This document shows positions 31,584-41,875 of a DNA stretch of 64,000 bases, one piece after another. The position numbers were made by a program, and so were the translations under genes. The stretch comes from Candidatus Bathycorpusculum sp. (GTDB lineage: Archaea; Thermoproteota; Bathyarchaeia; Bathyarchaeales; Bathycorpusculaceae), in contig WRJX01000103.1 in the NCBI GenBank assembly GCA_009778385.1, positions 1 to 64,000 on the forward strand. The letters run 5' to 3'. Under the pieces are notes generated by a model that saw only the letters and a program-made list of their open reading frames with translations, was not told the DNA's origin and did not search any database. Within the stretch, counting starts at the first letter, position 1, and each line of letters opens with the position of its first letter.

Positions 31584-31906
31584 GCCTAAATCTCTCTATC
31601 AAACAGTAATGTACCATACGTTCTAACTCCAAAACGTATGAATCATTATGTACCTAACACATACAAAACTAAAAGCTTTTTTAAACTACATTAAATAGAG
31701 AACCAAAATTTTTTTTACCTTCTTTGATTAAACGCTGAATTGGCAACTTAGTAATGTAGAAACCTGTGAATATGGTCTGTTTGATGCTTTTCTTAATCAT
31801 TGAAAACCCTATTTCCTACTTAGATTCTTATAGGGTAGCCCTTATTGTGGCATATCTTTTTTATAAGGGCTGACATAAATATGAAAGTTAAGCAGGTGCC
31901 AAAGAA

Positions 31907-32962
31907 GTGCCAAAAGTTAAAGTTGCATTAATCGGTGTTGGAAACTGTGCTTCAGCTTTCCTTCAAGGTTTAAGTTATTACGGAAAAGCCGTAAAGCCCG
32001 AAGAGTTTGTTGGTTTACGAAACCCAACATTGGCAGGTTATGCCCCAAACGACATAACGGTCGTCGCAGCTTTTGATGTAGACGAACGTAAAGTTGGGTT
32101 AGACCTCTCAGAAGCAATTTACGCTAAACCAAACAATGCTCCCCAAATTTCCCAAGTGTCAAAAACAGGTGTTACAGTAAGCAAGGGGCCGCTCCTTGAC
32201 GGAGTTGGAGAGTCAACAAAACATATAGTTCAAGCAAGCAACAAAGCTGATGTTGATGTAGCCAAAACCCTCAAGGAATCAGGTGCTGAAATGGTTCTAA
32301 ACTTACTTCCAAGTGGAGCAGTTAAAGCAACTGAATACTATGCAAAACAAGCAATCGCAGCCGGGTGTGCATTCATCAACGCGACACCAAACTTTATTGC
32401 AAGTGACCCCTCATGGGCAAAACAGTTCAAAGAAGCAAACTTACCTCTCATCGGCGATGATCTGGTAGATCAAGTTGGCTCAACTGCGTTGCACAGAACA
32501 TTGCTTAAACTGCTTTCTGATAGCGGAGTAAAAATCACTGAAACTTATCAGCTTGACGTTGGAGGTGGTGCAGAATCTGTTGATACTCTTGAACGTACCC
32601 GAGACACAAAACGTACAATCAAAACCGAATCCGTCGCTTCAGCCTTACCTTACAAAACCCAAATTGTTGCAGGGTCAACTGACTACGTAGATTTCCTAGA
32701 GAACAACCGTGACAGTTACTTCTACATTAACGGTGTTTATTTCTGCGACACTCCACTAAAGATTGACCTTAAATTCCAAACTGTTGACGCACCAAACGCG
32801 GGCAGTGTGCTTTTGGATATCGTACGTGCAGTTAAGGTAGCGTTAACTAAGAAGCAAACAGGTGCAATTGAAGTAATCTGTGCTTATGGATTTAAACGTC
32901 CACCAGAAATGACTTCAATAGAGATAGCTGAAGAAAAATTCAAACAATACACAAACATCTAA
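31907..32962 (+). CDS. ino1: myo-inositol-1-phosphate synthase
   Basis: VALIGVGNCASAFLQGLSYY, IGDDLVDQVGSTALHRTLLKLL, inositol-phosphate synthase family features. Confidence 0.92.
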   Translation: MPKVKVALIGVGNCASAFLQGLSYYGKAVKPEEFVGLRNPTLAGYAPNDITVVAAFDVDERKVGLDLSEAIYAKPNNAPQISQVSKTGVTVSKGPLLDGVGESTKHIVQASNKADVDVAKTLKESGAEMVLNLLPSGAVKATEYYAKQAIAAGCAFINATPNFIASDPSWAKQFKEANLPLIGDDLVDQVGSTALHRTLLKLLSDSGVKITETYQLDVGGGAESVDTLERTRDTKRTIKTESVASALPYKTQIVAGSTDYVDFLENNRDSYFYINGVYFCDTPLKIDLKFQTVDAPNAGSVLLDIVRAVKVALTKKQTGAIEVICAYGFKRPPEMTSIEIAEEKFKQYTNI

Positions 32963-32985
32963 CTTTTTTAATTTTTAAAAACCTG

Positions 32986-34116
32986 TTAAGCAGGTGCTGC
33001 AATAGGGGTATTAATGAATTTTTCTAGTTCTTTAATTATTTGTTCTTTAACACCGTTCTTTTTTAGTGAATCTTTTAGTTTGTTGATTGTTTGAACTGGT
33101 GTAGGGTCAATTCCGTGTAGTATGGCCAAGTAGTTACTTAAAAAGTCAGCTACAGCGATGACTGAGAGCATTTTTGATAGGTCACTTTTACCTTGGCTCC
33201 AAACCTCATAAATACTCACTCCCGATGGTTCTATAAGTTTTTTTGTTATTTCAATACGGCTACGTATCTCTGTGTTTTCCTCTTTATCTCGGATAAAAAT
33301 TGCGATAAAACGTTCCTTTATGTTTTCATCTTTTTCATAGCCGACTATTTCGTTGTGATCAAGCTCAGGTAAGTTGTCCCATTTTGCCATCATTTTGGCG
33401 TTCTCATTAATCTGTTGCTTGAATCGTCTTGCAATACTGCTGTAAATGCCAAATCCGTAAATCACCGGGATGAAGCCTTCAATGTTTACTGCCAAAGTTT
33501 TCGTTAAGCTGTCCTTAACTGGCGTTTCAGCAGCGTTTTGCCTTTCAATTTCCTCTATAATTGGTAATGCTTCATCAAGCTCCATGGAAACCCCTGATGT
33601 TATGCCTATTTTCTCAAGAAATGTCAGTAAAGGCATTAGCATGTATGGTAAAGCTGCACGGGGCGGCATGCCTGCTGGAACCTGTAAGTATGGAATATTT
33701 AGGTGCTCCGCGATTTTCATAAGTGCACCACCGCTCGTTATACAGTAGATCATGCATTTTTTTTTGATTGCATCAAGAAGAGCGCTTAAGGTTTCCTCTG
33801 TGTCCCCTGTATAGCTGGTTATAAGAACCAAGGTTTTTTCGTTAGCATAAGCCGGTAACTGATATTCCCTGTTGACCTCTATGGGGCTGTGGATTTTGTC
33901 TCTTGCCCAATCTTTAAGTAATTCGCCGCCGATGGCTGAACCACCCATACCTGTGATGATGATGTTGCTGGGTTTAGGATACATAGTTATTATACCTGCA
34001 GCCAAATCAGCTGCTTCCTGATAATGCCTGCACATGTTAAGACAAAAATTTAGCATGCCTGCTTTATCTATCATCTTCATTTTTTCAGGATTCTCTAAAA
34101 GGCGTTCGCCCATCAC
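32986..34116 (-). CDS. bifunctional phosphoglucose/phosphomannose isomerase
   Basis: IIITGMGGSAIGGELLKDW SIS domain; WDNLPELDHNEIVGYE. Confidence 0.92.
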   Translation of the reverse strand: MMGERLLENPEKMKMIDKAGMLNFCLNMCRHYQEAADLAAGIITMYPKPSNIIITGMGGSAIGGELLKDWARDKIHSPIEVNREYQLPAYANEKTLVLITSYTGDTEETLSALLDAIKKKCMIYCITSGGALMKIAEHLNIPYLQVPAGMPPRAALPYMLMPLLTFLEKIGITSGVSMELDEALPIIEEIERQNAAETPVKDSLTKTLAVNIEGFIPVIYGFGIYSSIARRFKQQINENAKMMAKWDNLPELDHNEIVGYEKDENIKERFIAIFIRDKEENTEIRSRIEITKKLIEPSGVSIYEVWSQGKSDLSKMLSVIAVADFLSNYLAILHGIDPTPVQTINKLKDSLKKNGVKEQIIKELEKFINTPIAAPA

Positions 34117-34200
34117 TTAAACCTCAATGGTACTTCCTATTTTTATATCTCTACACACCCTTTTAAGCTGAACGCAACCATATTATGCAGGAAGAAAAGT

Positions 34201-35055
34201 TTGGATAAAAGTAAACTTACAATTGCTATTCCAGCATCCGTAATTTCTGATACACCCCACCTGCGAGAAAAAACCTCTAAAATAGGGCTAATCGCCCGAG
34301 CAGCCGCAATTTTCAGAGTGCAGGAAATAATCATTTACCCTGACGACACACATGTAAATCAAACACGTGATCTAAATCTTATTGCAAAATTGTTAAACTA
34401 CATAGAAACCCCACAATACCTAAGAAAAAACCTCTATAAGATAGAGCCAGACCTGCAATATGCAGGAATTTTACCTCCCCTGCGTACACCTCATCACCCA
34501 ACCAGTGGTAAAAACCGTGACCTAAAAGTCGGCGAATACCGTGAAGGTATAATTTTAAATCAGTCAAAAGAAGGTTTAACAGTTGACATTGGAGTTCAAA
34601 GTACAGCGTTACTGCGTGAGAGACAGTTTTCTGTTGGTGAGCGTTTAACTGTTCAAGTTCTAAGGTGTGGCGATCGTATTGAGGTTCAAGCTGTTAACCG
34701 TGATGATGTTTCATCTTACTGGGGTTTTCGGGTTAAGGTTGCAGATGAAACATTTGGGCACATGTTGCAGACTGAACGGTTTGACTTGGTGATTTCAACT
34801 GCTCGTATTGCAAACCGCTTTGTTGATGTTGCTACCAAAATTACGGAACGTTGGAATAGGGCTGAACGAGTGTTGGTCGCATTTGGGGCTCCTTCACGTG
34901 GACTACATGAAATTGTTAAGGCTGAAGGTTTACGTATTGAGGATATTTCAGATTTTGTGGTTAACACCATTCCTGAACAGGGGACAGCTACTGTGCGAAC
35001 AGAAGAGGCGCTTCTAATTTCTTTAGCAATATTTAACGTATATTTCAGCCTATAA
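34201..35055 (+). CDS. SPOUT-superfamily RNA methyltransferase
   Basis: LTIAIPASVISDTPHLREKTSKIGLIARAAAIFRVQEIIIYPDD and C-terminal FGAPSRGLHEIV...VVNTIPEQGTATVRTEEALLISLAIFN. Confidence 0.87.
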   Translation: MDKSKLTIAIPASVISDTPHLREKTSKIGLIARAAAIFRVQEIIIYPDDTHVNQTRDLNLIAKLLNYIETPQYLRKNLYKIEPDLQYAGILPPLRTPHHPTSGKNRDLKVGEYREGIILNQSKEGLTVDIGVQSTALLRERQFSVGERLTVQVLRCGDRIEVQAVNRDDVSSYWGFRVKVADETFGHMLQTERFDLVISTARIANRFVDVATKITERWNRAERVLVAFGAPSRGLHEIVKAEGLRIEDISDFVVNTIPEQGTATVRTEEALLISLAIFNVYFSL

Positions 35056-35099
35056 ACCCTTTTTATCTTGATTTTTTCGTTTTTTGGGTAAACAAATAA

Positions 35100-36257
35100 A
35101 TGTTCCCTTTCATTACTCTGCTCTTTATGCCTACTATTGACATTGCTATGCCATTGGCTTTGCTGCTTGTTGTGACAGTATCATTTCTTTTATACAAACG
35201 AGCTGAAAAAAGACTTAAAACATCAGTTGAAACCCAAGAGTTCCAAACAAGGGATAAACTTATGATTGTTGGGGCTATACTTATTGTCCTTTCAACAATG
35301 ATTTTAACTTTCTTTCGCAATCCCGGAAACATGTTCGGAAACATTGTGTTATCAATATTTTTAGGCTCCTATACAATGCTACTGTTCACTTTCACTTATT
35401 TATTCTCAGACATCAGAAAACGAGGTGCCCAACTGTTCTCCATAGGATTTGGTATCGCCAGCTTAATTTTAGGTGTATCCAGTTTATTAGAACCGCTTCA
35501 GGATTCTGTCACAATATTTAGAGTAGGCGCGTTTTTTGGATTAACTGCTATATGTTTTGCAATTGTGTTTTATGAGCATAGTAAAACTGATGATGAAAAG
35601 AAAGCAAAATGGTATCTCTCAATACAACCACCAGCACTATTTTTGTTGATCTTCATGTTCTTCAATATACTTCATTTTGAGGGTACATTAAATATTTGGT
35701 TCCCTGCGTTGTTGGATGTATTTGGGGCAACATTTGCAATTCTGATTATTCTGTATCTTAGTTCACTATTTAGCTGGAAAACTGTTGGAATATTTGCTGT
35801 TATGTTAACCCTTCTAGATGTCATACTGGTTTTTAGTGGACCAATGGTTGCCGCGGCAGAAACATTCACTGGTTTAGGTCTTCCGGCTCTAATTTATTTA
35901 CCAAATATTCCGCTTGTACCCGTTGCTGATCCTGCTATGTACTTTAACATCTTAGGTTTTGCGCCTCGCGGGCTTGGTCTTGGTGACTTCTTTTTCACTG
36001 GAATATTGGCTATTCAAACATTCAACCGATTCGGCAAAAAATACGCTTATGCATCTATCATCTCTATGGTGTTGTCTTTTGGAATCTGGGAAGCCTTCTT
36101 GCCAGAAATTACGAAATTTTTTGACATAGACGGATTCCCCGCGACAGTATGCATCATCACAGGCTGGATACCCATAGTAATCATCGGTACCCTTCTGCAT
36201 AAAAAACAAAAAGAATCCCAACCTCTTCAAGTAGAGTCCTCTAACACTCCACTCTAA
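35100..36257 (+). CDS. polytopic membrane protein of unknown function
   Basis: 385 aa with about ten hydrophobic segments. Confidence 0.6.
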   Translation: MFPFITLLFMPTIDIAMPLALLLVVTVSFLLYKRAEKRLKTSVETQEFQTRDKLMIVGAILIVLSTMILTFFRNPGNMFGNIVLSIFLGSYTMLLFTFTYLFSDIRKRGAQLFSIGFGIASLILGVSSLLEPLQDSVTIFRVGAFFGLTAICFAIVFYEHSKTDDEKKAKWYLSIQPPALFLLIFMFFNILHFEGTLNIWFPALLDVFGATFAILIILYLSSLFSWKTVGIFAVMLTLLDVILVFSGPMVAAAETFTGLGLPALIYLPNIPLVPVADPAMYFNILGFAPRGLGLGDFFFTGILAIQTFNRFGKKYAYASIISMVLSFGIWEAFLPEITKFFDIDGFPATVCIITGWIPIVIIGTLLHKKQKESQPLQVESSNTPL

Positions 36258-36515
36258 ATTTTTCTATGATGAAACTGCCTTTCTGTTGTTAAATTGGCGT
36301 TTTTTCTTCTCCACATGGGATATTTAGGTATGGCACTGATAGGAGCTTGTTTATGCATGTATTTTACGCTAATCAGTAACATCTGTGCTGCGAAAGGTTA
36401 TTAAGGCATAGGGTTTTCATTTAAGCGGCAAGATACTGCAGGTCAACTGCAATTCAAGGTAATGACTAACTTTGTTGGTCAAACCTCTGAAAGGTTAAAA
36501 TAGTAGAATGAAGAG

Positions 36516-36842
36516 GTGAAAAGTATGGAAAACATTTACGCAGCAATGCTCCTTCACAAGGCAGGTAAAGAAATCACTGAGGAATCAGTCACAAACGTTC
36601 TCAAAGCAGCAGGGATTAATGTAGACACAATCCAAATTAAAGCACTTATTGCATCACTCAGTGAAGTAAACATTGATGAAGCAATCAAAGCAGCACCAAC
36701 TATGATGGCAGCAGCACCAGTAGCAGCACCAGCAGGTGGCGAAGTTAAAGCGGCAGCACCAGTAGACGAGAAGAAGAAAGCTGAAGAAGAAAAAGCCAAA
36801 GAAGAAGCAGCTCTAGAAGGATTAGGCGCTTTATTCGGGTAA
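36516..36842 (+). CDS. rpl12: 50S ribosomal protein L12 / P1 stalk protein
   Basis: MENIYAAMLLHKAGKEITEESVTNVLKAAGI... Ala-rich hinge ...EEAALEGLGALFG. Confidence 0.95.
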   Translation: MKSMENIYAAMLLHKAGKEITEESVTNVLKAAGINVDTIQIKALIASLSEVNIDEAIKAAPTMMAAAPVAAPAGGEVKAAAPVDEKKKAEEEKAKEEAALEGLGALFG

Positions 36843-37145
36843 ATAACGCCTTAACTTTTATTTTTACAACCAAATTTTCCCCATTAATTATTTTGTCACT
36901 TAAAATTATGTTTCACAGTTCAGAACTTAATTTTTAATTTTTTAAAAATGAATTAGATAGCCTGCTTCTAAGCATATTTTTGTTTCTTTGCTTATTGTTG
37001 ACGTGTCAAGACTGCAAGAGTTTCTGGAAAGGTTTATTTTATGCAATAGCAATCTGATGTAAAAATACAGGCGGATAAACATGTCCGCAGGGATGTGGCC
37101 GAAAGGCTGAACCATAAACAAATAATACATTAGGTGAAAAACAAA

Positions 37146-37733
37146 ATGGCCTATAAATACATAGCAGATGAATGGGCAAAGCCCGAAGACTCCTTTGTGG
37201 CAGAACTAATGCGACAACGCTTAGTACTGTGGAGAAAACAACCAACTGTAACACGCATTGAACATCCAACAAGACTTGACCGAGCACGCAAACTAGGTTA
37301 CAAAGCAAAACAAGGCTTCGTAGTCGTCCGCACACGCGTAAGACGTGGTGGGCTACGCAAAATAAGACCAAGATCTGGTAGACGACCAAAACGTATGGGT
37401 GTCGCCAAATTTAAACCATCAAAAAGCATCAGATTAATTGCAGAGGAAAGAACTGCAAAGAAATTCCCTAACCTAGAAGTACTTAACAGTTACTGGGTTG
37501 GCGCAGATGGAAGAAGCAAATGGTTTGAAGTAATTCTAGTTGACCCTAACAGTCCAGTTATACAATCAGACAAAGACATAAACTGGATTACTGAACGTCA
37601 ACACACAAGCCGCGTCTTTAGAAGCATGACCAGCGCAGGCAAACACGTAAGAGGCTTACGCCATCGTGGACGCGGAGCAGAAAAAGTCAGACCAAGCCTC
37701 CGTAAAGGCGCAAGAAAGCATGGAGACCAATAA
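37146..37733 (+). CDS. rpl15e: 50S ribosomal protein L15e
   Basis: [17 protein letters not shown]...[56 protein letters not shown]. Confidence 0.95.
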   Translation: MAYKYIADEWAKPEDSFVAELMRQRLVLWRKQPTVTRIEHPTRLDRARKLGYKAKQGFVVVRTRVRRGGLRKIRPRSGRRPKRMGVAKFKPSKSIRLIAEERTAKKFPNLEVLNSYWVGADGRSKWFEVILVDPNSPVIQSDKDINWITERQHTSRVFRSMTSAGKHVRGLRHRGRGAEKVRPSLRKGARKHGDQ

Positions 37734-37736
37734 GCT

Positions 37737-37946
37737 ATGCACCATATAAAACCAACCATTAAAAAACCCGACGGCAAAACAAAAACTGGAAGAGGATTCA
37801 GCCCAAACGAGTTAGCAAAAGCAGGTATAACCATCCTGCAAGCTAAACAATTGGGTATACCCGTTGACTTTCGACGCAAAAGTGTACACGAAAGCAACAT
37901 TGAATCCTTAAAAGCACACACAACTGCCAATAAGACTGAAGCATAA
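37737..37946 (+). CDS. ribosomal protein L13e-like
   Basis: [44 protein letters not shown]. Confidence 0.82.
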   Translation: MHHIKPTIKKPDGKTKTGRGFSPNELAKAGITILQAKQLGIPVDFRRKSVHESNIESLKAHTTANKTEA

Positions 37947-37995
37947 ACATAGAAAAAAGCTAAATGCTAGAAGTCCAAAAGAAAATCGGTATCCA

Positions 37996-38442
37996 ATGTC
38001 CCAAAAACTGCCTATTGGCTATGTTGATTTAAGAGTCTTTGCTCACGCAACAGAAGACTCCGAAAAAGTCTTAACTGCACTGCGTAATCTATTGCCAATA
38101 GAATTAACGGAAACTGTTAATTTCGAAAAAAACAGTTTAACAGGACATCATGGAAACTCTATCACCCTTTTTACAACTCAACTTACAGAAAAAAAACTTC
38201 TTCCCGCTATACTTGAAAAAATCGGTCAAAACCTAAACGTTCTTGACAAGGAAGAATTAAACAACAACCTCAACCTTCACCTAGAAAGAACTAATCTGTA
38301 CCTACGTTTTGACAAGCAAGCGGCTTTTCTGGGCAAAATTAAATTTACACAAGACGATCCAATTCATTTTAAAATTCACTTCAAAAACAAAAGCCCTCAA
38401 GAAATATTGGAACTTCTCAAAAAATCTGGGGTGCTGCCATGA
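37996..38442 (+). CDS. RNA-binding/exosome-associated protein (COG1325-like)
   Basis: YVDLRVFAHATEDSEKVLTALRNLLP...GHHGNSITLFTTQL; adjacent to RNase P protein genes. Confidence 0.78.
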   Translation: MSQKLPIGYVDLRVFAHATEDSEKVLTALRNLLPIELTETVNFEKNSLTGHHGNSITLFTTQLTEKKLLPAILEKIGQNLNVLDKEELNNNLNLHLERTNLYLRFDKQAAFLGKIKFTQDDPIHFKIHFKNKSPQEILELLKKSGVLP

Positions 38443-39173
38443 AGCGCTCCTTTGCAGACCTGCACCTAAAAATTGCCCCAAAAGAAACCCTAACCCTTCA
38501 ACGTGCAATACAACGGGCAGCAAAATTTGGTTACCGTTACCTTTCGGTTCCTTTTTCTTTTGAACCCTCAACAACAGAACTCGAAAACCTAAAAACTGCC
38601 TGCAAAGACGCCGGTATTGAACCTGTTTTAAGGGCTGATTTATATCCTAGAAACGAAAACGACCTTATGAATAGCCTGCGAAGATTAAGACGAAAGTTTG
38701 ACATAATCTGTGTTTTTTGCGATAGTAAGGACATTTCTCGTCAAGCCGCCAAAGATCGCCGTGTAGATTTGTTGAATTTTCCCAATCTTGATTATCGTAA
38801 ACGTTTTTTTGATCGCTCTGAAGCTGAGCTTGCCAGCAATAGCAACGCAGCTTTGGAAATAGATGTTAAACCATTGCTTGCTTTGGAAGGTCCAGCACGC
38901 ACCCGTTTTCTTTCTTGTTTGCGGCGTGAAGTTGCAATCGCCAAAGCTTTCGGTGTACCTTTGATTATTTCTAGTGGCGTGAGCGAAGAGCGTTTTATAC
39001 GTATGCCTCGTGACATGGCGAGTTTATCGTATTTGTTTGGTTTAGGTAACGTTGAGGCTTTGGATGCTGTTTCGTTTAACCCATTAGCGATTGTTTTGCG
39101 TAACCGTGAAAAACTCGGTAGCAGTTTTGTTGCACCAGGTGTCAGTATTGTTAAGGAGGGTAGTGACTCGTGA
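38439..39173 (+). CDS. rnp3: RNase P protein component 3 (Rpp30)
   Basis: KRSFADLHLKIAPKE..., PHP-like fold with LIISSGVSEERFIRMPRDMASLSYLFGL; ATGA overlap with upstream gene. Confidence 0.88.
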   Translation: MKRSFADLHLKIAPKETLTLQRAIQRAAKFGYRYLSVPFSFEPSTTELENLKTACKDAGIEPVLRADLYPRNENDLMNSLRRLRRKFDIICVFCDSKDISRQAAKDRRVDLLNFPNLDYRKRFFDRSEAELASNSNAALEIDVKPLLALEGPARTRFLSCLRREVAIAKAFGVPLIISSGVSEERFIRMPRDMASLSYLFGLGNVEALDAVSFNPLAIVLRNREKLGSSFVAPGVSIVKEGSDS

Positions 39174-39481
39174 AGCGTGTGAAACGGCGTTATTTGGCAT
39201 TACAGTTGGAAATGGATGGCGTCCCCACTGAAAAAGAGTTGATGGACGCAGTTTGGGGCTCTGTTGATAGGCTTTACGGTGAAGTAGGTGCAAGTTTGAC
39301 GAGTATGGCTTTGATTAGTTTTGATGTTTCTTGTAATGTTGCAGTGATTCGTACATCACTTGAAACGTTAGCTTCTGTTCGGTCTTCTTTAGCTTGTATT
39401 ATAAGTGTTGCAGGTAAGGAAGCTTCTGTGCATGTTCTGGCGGTTTCGGGTACCATTAAGGCGTTGTTTGAAAAGTTTTAG
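39170..39481 (+). CDS. rnp2: RNase P protein component 2 (Pop5)
   Basis: KRRYLALQLEMDG...LMDAVWGSVDRLYGEVGASLTSMALISFDVSCNVAVIRTS; overlaps rnp3. Confidence 0.86.
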   Translation: MKRVKRRYLALQLEMDGVPTEKELMDAVWGSVDRLYGEVGASLTSMALISFDVSCNVAVIRTSLETLASVRSSLACIISVAGKEASVHVLAVSGTIKALFEKF

Positions 39482-39694
39482 TAATATTTAACTTTCTGTT
39501 TTTGCATATTTTTCTTAGTTATATGTAAATGTTTTGCTTGTTCTGTGACAATACAATTGAAAATTAAGTATTGTTGTGCCTTTCAACAGTATTACAAAAT
39601 ATGTGCAGTAATGTTTATCAATGGCACAGAAACAATAATTATCATTACATTATGCTGAAAAGAAGCATAAGAAGTAGACAGAGAGACGCGAAAA

Positions 39695-40906
39695 ATGGAG
39701 TTAAATCAATTTTATTTCAAATTACCCGAACTCAAAACAGAGCCAATAATAGACGACAGCACACTAAGAGACGGTATCCAAATGCCTGGCTTAGCCGTTG
39801 GACCAAAAGATGCAGCACACATAGCTAAACTACTAAGTGAAGTGGGCGTCGAAAGAATCGAAGTGTTCCATTATCAAGAACCAGATAAGCAGGCAGCAAA
39901 ACTTATCCTAAACCAAAAACTGGACATGAGAATTGCAGGTTGGTGTCGTGCAGTAAAAGAAGACATCGACAGTGCAGTAAGCCTTGGTTTCAACGAAGTA
40001 GGTATTTCTCATCCCGTCTCAGACATTCATTTCCAAGCAAAATGGCCTGAAAAAACTCGTGAGCAAATTCTTGCTAACCTTATCGATGTAACGGAATATG
40101 CTGCAAAAACCTGTGGTTTACGCACATTTGTTCATGGAGAAGATAGTACTCGTGCCGACTGGGATTTTGAATCTAAACTAATCAACAGCGTTGCTGATGC
40201 AGGTGCGGAATGCTACCGCGTTTGCGATACAGTAGGTATTGGTCTTTCAGATATTGACGCACCCCTACCAAGTGGTATCCCCGCAAAAGTTGTTGCAATT
40301 AAAAAAGAAACAAAAATTAAAGCAATTGAAATCCATGCGCATGATGATTTTGGTAATGCAGTTGGGAATACTATTGCTGCAATCAAAGCTTCTCAGGGCG
40401 TTTGGGATAAAGTCTATGCAAGCACTACATATCTTGGCATCGGTGAGCGTGCAGGTAACGCTGAAACAGAAAAAGTTCTACTGAATCTGTATTTGCACTG
40501 TGGTGTACGCAAGTTTGAAGGCAAAACAGAGAAGCTAAAACAAGTAGCCGACTATATCGGTCACGCAACAGGTTTCCACGTGCCACCTAACAAGGCAATC
40601 ATAGGTGATTATGGATTTGCTCACGAATCAGGTATTCATACCCACGGTGTCCTTAGTAACCCTTGGACTTATGAGCCATACCCGCCAGAACTTGTCGGTA
40701 ATCAACGCAGACTAACCATCGGAAAACAAAGTGGTAAAGGCATAGTTAAACACAAAATCGCTGAAATAGCAGGTGCTGAACCATCTGACCAAATCGTTGC
40801 CACAGTCGTAGATAAGGTCAAAGACATCTATGCAAACGGTAGACGTGCATCACTAAACGACGAAGAATTCAAAGAAATCCTTCACGACCTAAAAATCATC
40901 CAATAA
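39695..40906 (+). CDS. HMGL-family homocitrate/isopropylmalate synthase-like protein
   Basis: PIIDDSTLRDGIQMPGL, HAHDDFGNAVGNTIAAIKA, HESGIHTHGVL. Confidence 0.88.
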   Translation: MELNQFYFKLPELKTEPIIDDSTLRDGIQMPGLAVGPKDAAHIAKLLSEVGVERIEVFHYQEPDKQAAKLILNQKLDMRIAGWCRAVKEDIDSAVSLGFNEVGISHPVSDIHFQAKWPEKTREQILANLIDVTEYAAKTCGLRTFVHGEDSTRADWDFESKLINSVADAGAECYRVCDTVGIGLSDIDAPLPSGIPAKVVAIKKETKIKAIEIHAHDDFGNAVGNTIAAIKASQGVWDKVYASTTYLGIGERAGNAETEKVLLNLYLHCGVRKFEGKTEKLKQVADYIGHATGFHVPPNKAIIGDYGFAHESGIHTHGVLSNPWTYEPYPPELVGNQRRLTIGKQSGKGIVKHKIAEIAGAEPSDQIVATVVDKVKDIYANGRRASLNDEEFKEILHDLKIIQ

Positions 40907-40921
40907 ACCCTTTTTTTGGGC

Positions 40922-40940
40922 GTTATGATTTAGTCATAAC
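40922..40940 (+). terminator. hairpin after the HMGL gene, candidate terminator/processing structure
   Basis: Perfect 7-bp stem GTTATGA-TTTAG-TCATAAC just downstream of the stop and a T run. Confidence 0.35.
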
Positions 40941-41289
40941 TCCAATCAACAATTTTTTGGCATTTTCAGCTTGATTTTTAACAGTTATCATTAAGTTGAT
41001 ACTTTAGAGTACACTTTAGCATAATTTTCTATTAAAATCCTAAATCTTGAAAAGCGTAATTATATAGTCTTATAAAATGGTGGAGTAACGAAATTAAAGG
41101 TTTTTGAGTGTTTTTCAGCTGGATGAAACTGTAAAAACACAGTTACACTCTATACATTATTATAACTATGTTACAGTTAGCGTCAAACGTCAATTCACTA
41201 CACGAATTTCCACGCCCCACTACCACAACGTAGTTACACTTTCCCGGGAATTTAGGTTCATGGGCAGGTTCTCAAAACTTGGAGCCTTC

Positions 41290-41485
41290 AGCCAATGCCA
41301 ATCTTCAATTAAACCGTCACAAAAACAACACGTGGGTTGGTGACCCTTTAGAGCCCACAAAAGAAAAAGAGGTTGGCATGTCGGGCGTGTTGGGTGGTAC
41401 TTGCGGAAGTTTTTCTATATTATTCTTTTTTTCTTTTCGGAAAAAGTTCCGCAAGATAGGCCTGAAACGCCCAAAAGGCCCGAGC
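41290..41485 (+). ncRNA. candidate structured non-coding RNA, unknown class (strand inferred)
   Basis: ATGCCAAT/GTTGGCAT (41295-41302/41372-41379) enclosing GTGGG/CCCAC; TCGGGC/GCCCGA (41381-41386/41478-41483) enclosing CTTGCGGAA/TTCCGCAAG (41400-41408/41447-41455), extended by TTTTTC/GAAAAA. Confidence 0.4.
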
Positions 41486-41875
41486 GTGAAGAGGTGTAAC
41501 TGGAAGTGTTGTTTGTGTTCTAAGTTGGTATACATTCTATATGTGTTTCAGTTCAAATATTGTTTAAATGTTGTTGTTTTTTGCAGTTACAAATTATTAT
41601 ATTTCATTTTTGTAGTTGTAATCACGGTGAAAAATGATTTGAACGATTTAGCTGTTAAATCTTCAAAGTCTAAGAAAAAAGTAGAGACTGATGATAAACT
41701 AGATCAACTAGACTCGCATAGGTCTAAATATGAAGATGTTCTTGGTGGATCTGAATATATGTATTTGTTAATTGCAAAATAGTGTTTCTTTTTTTAATAT
41801 TTCGGGCTTTTTATGTGTTATTTAATGAATAAGTTTAAAGCTTTCTTTTTTATTTGAATGATTTGTTGAAAATAT

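Noticed and set aside
37050-37112. Confident C/D box sRNA call upstream of rpl15e
   Set aside because: UGAUG and CUGA are present but the terminal stem and C'/D' boxes are weak and a TATA-like element would place the TSS inside it.
41080-41500. RNase P RNA or SRP RNA
   Set aside because: Considered because RNase P protein genes are nearby, but CR-I/CR-V (RNase P) and the helix 8 AGCA/GGAA motifs (SRP) were not found on either strand.
41279-41782. ORF of 167 aa over the structured region
   Set aside because: Composition is protein-unlike (FFFSFRKKFRK, Cys/Val/Tyr runs) and the DNA is dominated by hairpins; a short real ORF at its 3' end (KNDLNDLAVKSSKSKKK...) cannot be excluded.
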